From Antedon mediterranea (Eukaryota > Echinodermata > Crinoidea > Comatulida > Antedonidae): a stretch of 64,000 bases of DNA. The stretch covers positions 10,576,922-10,640,921 of the forward strand of contig NC_092678.1 of NCBI RefSeq assembly GCF_964355755.1. The letters run 5' to 3'. A program made the position numbers and the translations under genes. The notes beneath the pieces are model-generated. The model saw only the letters and a list, made by a program, of their open reading frames with translations. It was not told where the DNA came from and made no database searches. The first letter of the stretch is position 1. Each line of letters begins with the position of its first letter. Shown piece after piece: positions 8,116-21,200 of this stretch.

Positions 8116-11100
8116 AAAATGGTCTAAAACGTTTTTAAAACGATATTAAGCTATTTTGTGCTCTTTGATGTGTTTGTATAACCAAGTTTTTTCGAAAATC
8201 ACAAAATGGTCTAAAACGTCTCCAAATGCGATTTGAAGCTTTTCCAAGCACTTTGCTGTTTTTATGTTAACAATTTTTTTCGAAAATCATAAAATGGTCT
8301 AAAACGTCTCCAAATGCGATTTGAAGCTATTCTGTACACTTTGATGTTTTGTGTGAAAAGTTTTGTCGAAATGCTCAAAATGGTCTAAAACGTTTTTAAA
8401 ACGATATTAAGCTATTTTGTGCTCTTTGATGTTTTTGTGTAACCAAGTTTCATCGAAATGAACAAAATGGTCTAAAACGTCTCCAAATGCGATTTGAAGC
8501 TTTTCTAAGCACTTTGGTGTTTTTATGTTAACAAGTTTTTTCGAAAATCACAAAATGGTCTAAAACGTCTCCAAATGCGATTTGAAGCTTTTCTAAGCAC
8601 TTTGGTGTTTTTATGTTAACAAGTTTTTTCGAAAATCACAAAATGGTCTAAAACGTCTCAAAATGCGATTTGAAGGTATTCTGAGCACTTTGGTGTTTTT
8701 GTGTGAAAAGTTTTAACGAAATGCTCAAAATGGTCTAAAACGGTTTCTAATGTCATTTTAACCACTTTGATGTTTTTGTGTAACCAAGTTCTTTTCGAAA
8801 ATCACAAAATGGTCTAAAACGTCTCCAAATGCGATTTGAAGCTCTTCTGTACACTTTGATGTTTTGTGTGAAAAAGTTTTGTCGAAATGCTCAAAATGGT
8901 CTAAAACGTTTTTAAATACGATATTAAGCTGTTTTGTGCACTTTGATGATTTGTGTGAAAAGTTTTAACGAAATGCTCAAAATAGTCTATAACGGTTTCT
9001 AATGTGATTTTAAGCACTTTGATGTTTTTGTGTAATCAAGTTTTTTTGGAAATCACAAAATGGTCTAAAACGTCTCCAAATGCGATTTGAAGCTTTTCTA
9101 AGCACTTTGGTGTTTTTATGTTAACAAGTTTTTTCGAAAATCACAAAATGGTCTAAAACGTCTCAAAATGCGATTTGAAGGTATTCTGAGCACTTTGGTG
9201 TTTTTGTGTGAAAAGTTTTAACGAAATTCTCAAAATGGTCTAAAACGGTTTCTAATGTGATTTTAACCACTTTGATGTTTTTGTGTAACCAAGTTTTTTC
9301 GAAAATCACAAAATGGTCTAAAACATCTCCAAATGCGATTTGAAGCTATTCTGTACACTTTGATGTTTTGTGTGAAAAAAGTTTTGTCGAAATGCTCAAA
9401 ATGGTCTAAAACGTTTTTAAAACGATATTAAGCTATTTTATGCTCTTTGATGTTTTTGTGTAACCAAGTTTTTTCGAAAATCACAAAATTGTCTAAAACG
9501 TCTCCGAATGCGATTTGAAGCTCTTCTGTACACTTTGATGTTTTGTGTGAAAAAGTTTTCTCGAAATGCTAAAAATGGTATAAAAACGTTTTCCAATACC
9601 ATATTAAGCTATTTTGTGCAATTTGATGTTTTTGTGTAACCAAGTTTTTTCGAAAATCACAAAATTGTCTAAAACGTCTCCGAATGCGATTTGAAGCTCT
9701 TCTGTACACTTTGATGTTTTGTGTGAAAAAGTTTTTTCGAAATGCTAAAAATGGTCTAAAACGTTTTCCAATACCATATTAAGCTATTTTGTGCAATTTG
9801 ATGTTTTTGTGTAACAAAGTTTTTTCGAAAATCACAAAATGGTCTAAAACGTCTCCAAATGCGATTTGAAGATATTCTGAGCACTTTGGTGTTTTTATGT
9901 TAAAAAGTTTTTTGGAAAATCACAAAATGGTCTAAAACGACTCCAAATGCGATTTGAAGCTATCCTGTACACTTTGATGTTTTGTGTGAAAAAGTTTTGT
10001 CGAAATGCTCAAAATGATCTAAAACGTTTTTAAAACGATATTAAGCTATTTTGTGCTCTTTGATGTTTTTGTGTATCCAAGTTTCATCGAAATGAACAAA
10101 ATGGTCTAAAACGTCTCCAAATGCGATTTGAAGGTATTCTGAGCACTTTGGTGTTTTTGTGTGAAAAGTTTTAACGAAATGCTCAAAATGGTCTAAAACG
10201 GTTTCTAATGTGATTTTAACCACTTTGATGTTTTTGTGTAACCAAGTTCTTTTCGAAAATCACAAAATGGTCTAAAACGTCCCCAAATGCGATTTGAAGC
10301 TTTTCTAAGCACTTTGGTGTTTTTATGTTAAAAAGTTTTTTCGAAAATCACAAAATGGTCTAAAACGTCTCCAAATGCGATTTGAAGCTCTTCTGTACAC
10401 TTTGATGTTTTGTGTGAAAAAGTTTTGTCGAAATGCTCAAAATGGTCTAAAACGTTTTTAAATACGATATTAAGCTGTTTTGTGCACTTTGATGATTTGT
10501 GTGAAAAGTTTTAACGAAATGTTCAAAATAGTCTAAAACGGTTTCTAATGTGATTTTAAGCACTTTGATGTTTTTGTGTAACCAAGTTTTTTCGGAAATC
10601 ACAAAATGGTCTAAAACGTCTCAAAATGCGATTTGAAGCTTTTCTAAGCACTTTGGTGTTTTTATGTTAACAAGTTTTTTCGAAAATCACAAAATGGTCT
10701 AAAACGTCTCAAAATGCGATTGAAGGTATTCTGAGCACTTTGGTGTTTTTGTGTGAAAAGTTTTAACGAAATGCTCAAAATGGTCTAAAACGGTTCTAAT
10801 GTGATTTTAAGCACTTTGATGTTTTTGTATAACCAAGTTTCATCGAAATGCTCAAAATGATGTAAAACGTTTTTAAAACGATATTAAGCTATTTTGTGCT
10901 CTTTGATGTTTTTGTGTAACCAAGTTTTTTCGAAAATCACAAAATGGTCTAAAACGTCTCCAAATGCGATTTGAAGCTTTTCTAAGCACTTTGGTGTTTT
11001 TATGTTAACAAGTTTTTTCGAAAATCACAAAATGGTCTAAAACGTCTCAAAATGCGATTTGAAGGTATTCTGAGCACTTTGGTGTTTTTGTGTGAAAAGT

Positions 11101-13193
11101 TTTAACGAAATGCTCAAAATGGTCTAAAACGGTTTCTAATGTGATTTTAACCACTTTGATGTTTTTGTGTAACCAAGTTTTTTCGAAACTCACAAAATGG
11201 TCTAAAACGTCTCCAAATGCGATTTGAAGCTTTTCTAAGCACTTTGGTGTTTTTATGTTAACAAGTTTTTTCGAAAATCACAAAATGGTCTAAAACGTCT
11301 CAAATAGCGATTTGAAGCTATTCTGTACACTTTGATGTTTTGTGTGAAAAAAGTTTTGTCGAAATGCTCAAAATGGTCTAAAACGTTTTTAAAACGATAT
11401 TAAGCTATTTTATGCTCTTTGATGTTTTTGTGTAACCAAGTTTTTTCGAAAATCACAAAATTGTCTAAAACGTCTCCGAATGCGATTTGAAGCTCTTCTG
11501 TATACTTTGATGTTTTGTGTGAAAAAGTTTTCTCGAAATGCTAAAAATGGTATAAAAACGTTTTCCAATACCATATTAAGCTATTTTGTGCAATTTGATG
11601 TTTTTGTGTAACCAAGTTTTTTCGAAAATCACAAAATTGTCTAAAACGTCTCCGAATGCGATTTGAAGCTCTTCTGTACACTTTGATGTTTTGTGTGAAA
11701 AAGTTTTTTCGAAATGCTAAAAATGGTCTAAAACGTTTTCCAATACCATATTAAGCTATTTTGTGCAATTTGATGTTTTTGTGTAACAAAGTTTTTTCGA
11801 AAATCACAAAATGGTCTAAAACGTCTCCAAATGCGATTTGAAGATATTCTGAGCACTTTGGTGTTTTTATGTTAAAAAGTTTTTTGGAAAATCACAAAAT
11901 GGTCTAAAACGACTCCAAATGCGATTTGAAGCTATCCTGTACACTTTGATGTTTTGTGTGAAAAAGTTTTGTCGAAATGCTCAAAATGGTCTAAAACGTT
12001 TTTAAATACGATATTAAGCTGTTTTGTGCACTTTGATGATTTGTGTGAAAAGTTTTAACGAAATGTTCAAAATAGTCTAAAACGGTTTCTAATGTGATTT
12101 TAAGCACTTTGATGTTTTTGTGTAACCAAGTTTTTTCGGAAATCACAAAATGGTCTAAAACGTCTCAAAATGCGATTTGAAGCTTTTCTAAGCACTTTGG
12201 TGTTTTTATGTTAACAAGTTTTTTCGAAAATCACAAAATGGTCTAAAACGTCTCAAAATGCGATTGAAGGTATTCTGAGCACTTTGGTGTTTTTGTGTGA
12301 AAAGTTTTAACGAAATGCTCAAAATGGTCTAAAACGGTTCTAATGTGATTTTAAGCACTTTGATGTTTTTGTATAACCAAGTTTCATCGAAATGCTCAAA
12401 ATGATGTAAAACGTTTTTAAAACGATATTAAGCTATTTTGTGCTCTTTGATGTTTTTGTGTAACCAAGTTTTTTCGAAAATCACAAAATGGTCTAAAACG
12501 TCTCCAAATGCGATTTGAAGCTTTTCTAAGCACTTTGGTGTTTTTATGTTAACAAGTTTTTTCGAAAATCACAAAATGGTCTAAAACGTCTCAAAATGCG
12601 ATTTGAAGGTATTCTGAGCACTTTGGTGTTTTTGTGTGAAAAGTTTTAACGAAATGCTCAAAATGGTCTAAAACGGTTTCTAATGTGATTTTAACCACTT
12701 TGATGTTTTTGTGTAACCAAGTTTTTTTCGAAAATCACAAAATGGTCTAAAACGTCTCCAAATGCGATTTGAAGCTTTTCTAAGCACTTTGGTGTTTTTA
12801 TGTTAACAAGTTTTTTCGAAAATCACAAAATGGTCTAAAACGTCTCAAATAGCGATTTGAAGCTATTCTGTACACTTTGATGTTTTGTGTTAAAAAAGTT
12901 TTGTCGAAATGCTCAAAATGGTCTAAAACGTTTTTAAAACGATATTAAGCTATTTTGTGCTCTTTGATGTTTTTGTGTAACCAAGTTTTATCGAAATGAA
13001 CAAAATGGTCTAAAACGTCTCCAAATGCGATTTGAAGCTTTTCCAAGCACTTTGCTGTTTTTATGTTAACAAGTTTTTTCGAAAATCACAAAATGGTCTA
13101 AAACATCTCCAAATGCGATTTGAAGATATTCTGAGCACTTTGGTGTTTTTATGTTAAAAAGTTTTTTCGAAAATCACAAAATGGTCTAGAACG
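8116..13193 (+). repeat. Core module m1-m5, copy 2, internally expanded
   Basis: Spacings m1-m2 870, m2-m3 952, m3-m4 1361 match the other copies, but 1545 bp separate the first m4 (11299) from a second m4 (12844) that leads to m5 343 bp later. The added segment consists of a re-copy of about 9430-10010 joined to a re-copy of about 10440-11280. Confidence 0.82.
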
Positions 13194-16100
13194 TCTCCAA
13201 ATGCGATTTGAAGCTCTTCTGTACACTTTGATGTTTTGTGTGAAAAAGTTTTGTCAAAATGCTCAAAATGGTCTAAAACGTTTTTAAAACGATATTAAGC
13301 TATTTTGTGCTCTTTGATGTTTTTGTATAACCAAGTTTTTTCGAAAATCACAAAATGGTCTAAAACGTCTCCAAATGCGATTTGAAGATATTCTGAGCAC
13401 TTTGGTGTTTTTATGTTAAAAAGTTTTTTCGAAAATCACAAAATGGTCTAAAACGTCTCCAAATGCGATTTGAAGATATTCTGAGCACTTTGGTGTTTTT
13501 ATGTTAAAAAGTTTTTTCGAAAATCACAAAATGGTCTAAAACGTCTCCAAATGCGATTTGAAGCTATTCTATACACTTTGATGTTTTGTGTTAAAAAGTT
13601 TTGTCGAAATGCTCAAAATGGTTTAAAACGTTTTTAAAACGATATTAAGCTATTTTGTGCTCTTTGATGTTTTTGTGTAACCAAGTTTCATCGAAATGAA
13701 CAAAATGGTCTAAAACGTCTCCAAATGCGATTTGAAGCTTTTCCAAGCACTTTGCTGTTTTTATGTTAACAAGTTTTTTCTAAAATCACAAAATTGTCTA
13801 AAACGTCTCAAAATGCGATTTGAAGGTATTCTGAGCACTTTGGTGTTTTTGTGTGAAAAGTTTTAACGAAAAGCTCAAAATGGTCTAAAACGGTTCTAAT
13901 GTGATTTTAAGCACTTTGATGTTTTTGTACAACCAAGTTTCATCGAAATGCTCAAAATGGTCTAAAACGTTTTTAAAACGATATTAAGCTATTTTGTGCT
14001 CTTTGATGTTTTTGTGTAACCAAGTTTTTTCGAAAATCACAAAATGGTCTAAAACGTCTCCAAATGCGATTTGAAGCTTTTCTAAGCACTTTGGTGTTTT
14101 TATGTTAACAAGTTTTTTCGAAAATCACAAAATGGTCTAAAACGTCTCAAAATGCGATTTGAAGGTATTCTGAGCACTTTGGTGTTTTTGTGTGAAAAGT
14201 TTTAACGAAATGCTCAAAATGGTCTAAAACGGTTTCTAATGTGATTTTAACCACTTTGATGTTTTGGTGTAACCAAGTTTTTTCGAAAATCACAAAATGG
14301 TCTAAAACGTCTCCAAATGCGATTTGAAGCTTTTCTAAGCACTTTGGTGTTTTTATGTTAACAAGTTTTTTCGAAAATCACAAAATGGTCTAAAACGTCT
14401 CCAAATGCGATTTGAAGATATTCTGAGCACTTTGGTGTTTTTCTGTTAAAAAGTAATTTCGAAAATCACAAAATGGTCTAAAACGTCTCCAAATGCAATT
14501 TGAAGCTATTCTGTACACTTTGATGTTTTGTGTGAAAAAGTTTTGTCAAAATGCTCAAAATGGTCTAAAACGTTTTTAAAACGATATTAAGCTATTTTGT
14601 GCTCTTTGATGTTTTTGTATAACCAAGTTTTTTCGAAAATCACAAAATCGTCTAAAACGTCTCCAAATGCGATTTGAAGCTTTTCTAAACACTTTGGTGT
14701 TTTTATGTTAACAAGTTTTTTCGAAAATCACAAAATGGTCTAAAACGTCTCCAAATCCGATTTGAAGCTATTCTGTACACTTTGATGTTTTGTGTGAAAA
14801 AGTTTTGTCGAAATGCTCAAAATGGTCTAAAACGTTTTTAAAACGATATTAAGCTATTTTGTGCTCTTTGATGTTTTTTTGTAACCAAGTTTCATCGATA
14901 TGAACAAAATGGTCTAAAACGTCTCAAAATGCGATTTGAAGGTATTCTGAGCACTTTGGTGTTTTTGGGTGAAAAGTTTTAACGAAATGCTCAAAATGGT
15001 CTAAAACGGTTTCTAATGTGATTTTAAGCACTTTGAAGTATTTGTAAAAACAAGTTTCATCGAAATGCACAAAATAGTCTAAAACGTCTCCAAATGCGAT
15101 TTGAAGCTTTTCTAAGCACTTTGGTGTTTTTATGTTAACAAGTTTTTTCGAAAATCACAAAATGGTCTAAAACGTCTCCAAATGCGATTTGAAGATATTC
15201 TGAGCACTTTGGTGTTTTTATGTTAAAAAGTATTTTCGAAAATCACAAAATGGTCTAAAACGTCTCCAAATGCGATTTGAAGCTCTTCTGTACACTTTGA
15301 TGTTTTGTGTGAAAAAGTTTAGTCGAAATGCTCAAAATGGTCTAAAACGTTTTTAAAACGATATTAAGCTATTTTGTGCTCTTTGATGTTTTTGTATAAC
15401 CAAGTTTCATCGAAATGAACAAAATGGTCTAAAACGTCTCCAAATGCGATTTGAAGCTTTTCTAAGCACTTTGGTGTTTTTATGTTAACAAGTTTTTTCG
15501 AAAATCACAAAATGGTCTAAAACGTCTCCAAATGCGATTTGAAGATATTCTGAGCACTTTGCTGTTTTTATGTTAACATGTTTTTTCGAAAATCACAAAA
15601 TGGTCTAAAACGTCTCAAAATGCTATTTGAAGGTATTCTGAGCACTTTGGTGTTTTTGTGTGAAAAGTTTTAACGAAATGCTCAAAATGGTCTAAAACGG
15701 TTCTAATGTGATTTTAAACACTTTGATGTTTTGTGTGAAAAAGTTTTGTCAAAATGCTCAAAATGGTCTAAAACGTTTTTAAAACGATATTAAGCTATTT
15801 TGTGCTCTTTGATGTTTTTGTATAACCAAGTTTTTTCGAAAATCACAAAATGGTCTAAAACGTCTCCAAATGCGATTTGAAGATATTCTGAGCACTTTGG
15901 TGTTTTTATGTTAAAAAGTTTTTTCGAAAATCACAAAATGGTCTAAAACGTCTCCAAATGCGATTTGAAGATATTCTGAGCACTTTGGTGTTTTTATGTT
16001 AAAAAGTTTTTTCGAAAATCACAAAATGGTCTAAAACGTCTCCAAATGCGATTTGAAGCTATTCTATACACTTTGATGTTTTGTGTTAAAAAGTTTTGTC

Positions 16101-18238
16101 GAAATGCTCAAAATGGTTTAAAACGTTTTTAAAACGATATTAAGCTATTTTGTGCTCTTTGATGTTTTTGTGTAACCAAGTTTCATCGAAATGAACAAAA
16201 TGGTCTAAAACGTCTCCAAATGCGATTTGAAGCTTTTCCAAGCACTTTGCTGTTTTTATGTTAACAAGTTTTTTCGAAAATCACAAAATTGTCTAAAACG
16301 TCTCAAAATGCGATTTGAAGGTATTCTGAGCACTTTGGTGTTTTTGTGTGAAAAGTTTTAACGAAAAGCTCAAAATGGTCTAAAACGGTTCTAATGTGAT
16401 TTTAAGCACTTTGATGTTTTTGTACAACCAAGTTTCATCGAAATGCTCAAAATGGTCTAAAACGTTTTTAAAACGATATTAAGCTATTTTGTGCTCTTTG
16501 ATGTTTTTGTGTAACCAAGTTTTTTCGAAAATCACAAAATGGTCTAAAACGTCTCCAAATGCGATTTGAAGCTTTTCTAAACACTTTGGTGTTTTTGTGT
16601 TAACAAGTTTTTTCGAAAATCACAAAATGGTCTAAAATGTCTCCAAATGCGATTTGAAGCTTTTCTAAGCACTTTGGTGTTTTTATGTTAACAAGTTTTT
16701 TTGAAAATCACAAAATGGTCTAAAACGTCTCAAAATGCGATTTGAAGGTATTCTGAGCACTTTGGTGTTTTTGTGTGAAAATTTTTAACGAAATGCTCAA
16801 AATGGTCTAAAACGGTTTCTAATGTGATTTTAACCACTTTGATGTTTTTGTGTAACCAAGTTTTTTCGAAAATCACAAAATGGTCTAAAACGTCTCCAAA
16901 TGCGATTTGAAGCTTTTCTAAACACTTTGGTGTTTTTGTGTTAAAAAGTTTTTTCGAAAATCACAAAATGGTCTAAAACGTCTCAAAATGCGATTTGAAG
17001 GTATTCTGAGCACTTTGGTGTTTTTGTGTGAAAAGTTTTAACGAAATGCTCAAAATGGTCTAAAACGGTTTCTAATGTGATTTTAACCACTTTGATGTTT
17101 TTGTGTAACCAAGTTCTTTTCGAAAATCACAAAATGGTCTAAAATGTCTCCAAATGCGATTTGAAGCTTTTCTAAGCACTTTGGTGTTTTTATGTTAACA
17201 AGTTTTTTTGAAAATCACAAAATGGTCTAAAACGTCTCAAAATGCGATTTGAAGGTATTCTGAGCACTTTGGTGTTTTTGTGTGAAAATTTTTAACGAAA
17301 TGCTCAAAATGGTCTAAAACGGTTTCTAATGTGATTTTAACCACTTTGATGTTTTTGTGTAACCAAGTTTTTTCGAAAATCACAAAATGGTCTGAAACGT
17401 CTCCAAATGCGATTTGAAGCTTTTCTAAGCACTTTGGTGTTTTTATGTTAACAAGTTTTTTCGAAAATCACAAAATGGTCTAAAACGTCTCCAAATGCGA
17501 TTTGAAGCTATTCTGTACACTTTGATGTTTTGTGTGAAAAGTTTTAACGAAATGCTCAAAATTGTCTAAAACGGTTTCTAATGTGATTTTAAGCACTTTG
17601 ATGTTTTTGTAAAACCAAGTTTCATCGAAATGCACAAAATGGTCTAAAACGTCTCCAAATGCGATTTGAAGCTTTTCCAAGCACTTTGGTGTTTTTATGT
17701 TAACAAGGTTTTTCGAAAATCACAAAATGGTCTAAAACGTCTCCAAATGCGATTTGAAGCTTTTCCAAGCACTTTGCTGTTTTTATGTTAACAAGTTTTT
17801 TCGAAAATCACAAAATGGTCTAAAACGTCTCAAAATACGATATTAAGCTGTTTTGTGCACTTTGATGATTTGTGTGAAAAGTTTTAACGAAATGCTCAAA
17901 ATGGTCTAAAACGGTTTCTAATGTGATTTTAAGCACTTTGATGTTTTTATGTAGCCAAGTTTTTTCGAAAATCACAAAATGGTCAAAAACGTCTCCAAAT
18001 GCGATTTGAAGCTTTTCTAAGCACTTTGGTTTTTTTATGTTAACAAGTTTTTTCGAAAATCACAAAATGGTCTAAAACGTCTTCAAATGCGATTTGAAGA
18101 TATTCTGAGCACTTTGGTGTTTTTCTGTTAAAAAGTATTTTCGAAAATCACAAAATGGCCTAAAACGTCTCCAAATGCGATTTGAAGCTATTCTGTACAC
18201 TTTGATGTTTTGTGTGAAAAAGTTTTGTCAAAATGCTC
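8116..18238 (+). repeat. HOR interval 2, 10123 bp
   Basis: Contains m2 at 8986, m3 at 9938, m4 at 11299, then a second m3 at 11910 and second m4 at 12844, m5 at 13187, m6 at 13867 and 16362, and m7 at 14442 and 18124. The doubled m3 and m4 show an internal partial duplication: sequence after about 11300 restarts as a copy of about 9430 (offset 1972), then near 11984 skips ahead by roughly 427 bp, so the second m3-m4 distance is 934 instead of 1361 bp. The last part, from about 16839, is a distant copy of the end of interval 5. Confidence 0.85.
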
Positions 18239-21200
18239 AAAATGGTCTAAAACGTTTTTAAAACGATATTAAGCTATTTTGTGCTCTTTGATGTGTTTGT
18301 ATAACCAAGTTTTTTCGAAAATCACAAAATGGTCTAAAACGTCTCCAAATGCGATTTGAAGCTTTTCCAAGCACTTTCCTGTTTTTATGTTAACAATTTT
18401 TTTCGAAAATCATAAAATGGTCTAAAACGTCTCCAAATGCGATTTGAAGCTATTCTGTACACTTTGATGTTTTGTGTGAAAAGTTTTGTCGAAATGCTCA
18501 AAACGGTCTAAAACGTTTTTAAAACGATATTAAGCTATTTTGTGCTCTTTGATGTTTTTGTGTAACCAAGTTTCATCGAAATGAACAAAATGGTCTAAAA
18601 CGTCTCCAAATGCGATTTGAAGCTTTTCTAAGCACTTTGGTGTTTTTATGTTAACAAGTTTTTTCGAAAATCACAAAATGGTCTAAAACGTCTCCAAATG
18701 CGATTTGAAGATATTCTGAGCACTTTGCTGTTTTTATGTTAACAAGTTTTTTCGAAAATCACAAAATGGTCTAAAACGTCTCAAAATGCTATTTGAAGGT
18801 ATTCTGAGCACTTTGGTGTTTTTGTGTGAAAAGTTTTAACGAAATGCTCAAAATGGTCTAAAACGGTTCTAATGTGATTTTAAGCACTTTGATGTTTTTG
18901 TATAACCAAGTTTCATCGAAATGCTCAAAATGGTCTAAAACGTTTTTAAAACGATATTAAGCTATTTTGTGCTCTTTGATGTTTTTGTGTAACGAAGTTT
19001 CATCGAAATGAACAAAATGGTCTAAAACGTCTCCAAATGCGATTTGAAGCTTTTCCAAGCACTTTGCTGTTTTTATGTTAACAAGTTTTTTCGAAAATCA
19101 CAAAATGGCCTAAAACGTCTCAAAATGCGATTTCAAGGTATTCTGAGCACTTTGGTGTTTTTGTGTGAAAGGTTTTAACGAAATGCTCAAAATGGTCTAA
19201 AACGGTTTCTAATGTGATTTAAAGCACTTTGATGTTTTTGTATAACCAAGTTTCATCGAAATGCACAAAATGGTCTAAAACGTCTCCAAATGCGATTTGA
19301 AGCTTTTCTAAGCACTTTGCTGTTTTTATGTTAACAAGTTTTTTCGAAAATCACAAAATGGTCTAAAACGTCTCCAAATGCGATTTGAAGATATTCTGAG
19401 CACTTTGGTGTTTTTATGTTAAAAAGTTTTTTCGAAAATCACAAAATGGTCTAAAACGTCTCCAAATGCGATTTGAAGATATTCTGAGCACTTTGGTGTT
19501 TTTATGTTAAAAAGTTTTTTCGAAAATCACAAAATGGTCTAAAACGTCTCCAAATGCGATTTGAAGCTATTTTGTACACTTTGATGTTTTGTGTGAAAAA
19601 GTTTTGTCGAAATGCTCAAAATGGTCTAAAACGTTTTTAAAACGATATTAAGCTATTTTGTGCTCTTTGATGTTTTTCTGTAACCAAGTTTTATCGAAAT
19701 GAACAAAATGGTCTAAAACGTCTCCAAATGCGATTTGAAGCTTTTCCAAGCACTTTGCTGTTTTTATGTTAACAAGTTTTTTCGAAAATCACAAAATGGT
19801 CTAAAACGTCTCAAAATGCGATTTGAAGGTATTCTGAGCACTTTGGTGTTTTTGTGTGAAAAGTTTTAACGAAATGCTCAAAATTGTCTAAAACGGTTTC
19901 TAATGTGATTTTAAGCACTTTGATGTTTTTGTAAAACCAAGTTTCATCGAAATGAACAAAATGGTCTAAAATGTCTCCAAATGCGATTTGAAGCTTTTCC
20001 AAGCACTTTGCTGTTTTTATGTTAACAAGCTTTTTCGAAAATCACAAAATGGTCTAAAACGTCTCCAAATGCGATTTGAAGATATTCTGAGCACTTTGGT
20101 GTTTTTATGTTAAAAATTTTTTTCGAAAATCACAAAATGGTCTAAAACGTCTCCAAATGCGATTTGAAGATATTCTGAGCACTTTGGTGTTTTTATGTTA
20201 AAAAGTTTTTTCGAAAATCACAAAATGGTCTAAAACGTCTCCAAATGCGATTTGAAGCTATTCTGTACACTTTGATGTTTTGTGTGAAAAAGTTTTGTCG
20301 AAATGCTCAAAATGGTTTAAAACGTTTTTAAAACGATATTAAGTTATTTTGTGCTCTTTGATGTTTTTGTGTAACCAAGTTTCATCGAAATGAACAAAAT
20401 GGTCTAAAACGTCTCCAAATGCGATTTGAAGCTTTTCCAAGCACTTTGCTGTTTTTATGTTAACAAGTTTTTTCGAAAATCACAAAATGGTGTAAAACGT
20501 CTCAAAACGCGATTTGAAGGTATTCTGAGCACTTTGGTGTTTTTGTGTGAAAAGTTTTAACGAAATGCTCAAAATGGTCTAAAACGGTTCTAATGTGATT
20601 TTAAGCTATTCTAGACACTTTGATGTTTTGTGTGAAAAAGTTTTCTCGAAATGCTCAAAATGGTCTAAAACGTTTTCCAATACCATATTAAGCTATTTTG
20701 TGCAATTTGATGTTTTTGTGTAACCAAGTTTTTTGAAATGCGATTTGAAGATATTCTGAGGACTTTGGTGTTTTTATGTTAAAAAGTTTTTTCGAAAATC
20801 ACAAAATGGTCTAAAACGTCTCCAAATGCGATTTGAAGATATTCTGAGCACTTTGGTGTTTTTATGTTAAAAAGTTTTTTCGAAAATCACAAAATGGTCT
20901 AAAACGTCTCCAAATGCGAGTTGAAGCTATTCTGTACACTTTGATGTTTTGTGTGAAAAAGTTTTGTCGAAATGCTCAAAATGGTCTAAAACGTTTTTAA
21001 AACGATATTAAGCTATTTTGTGCTCTTTGATGTTTTTGTGTAACCAAGTTTTTTCGAAAATCACAAAATGGTCTAAAACGTCTCCAAATGCGATTTGAAG
21101 CTTTTCTAAGCACTTTGGTGTTTTTATGTTAACAAGTTTTTTCGCAAATCACAAAATGGTCTAAAACGTCTCCAAATGCGATTTGAAGATATTCTGAGCA

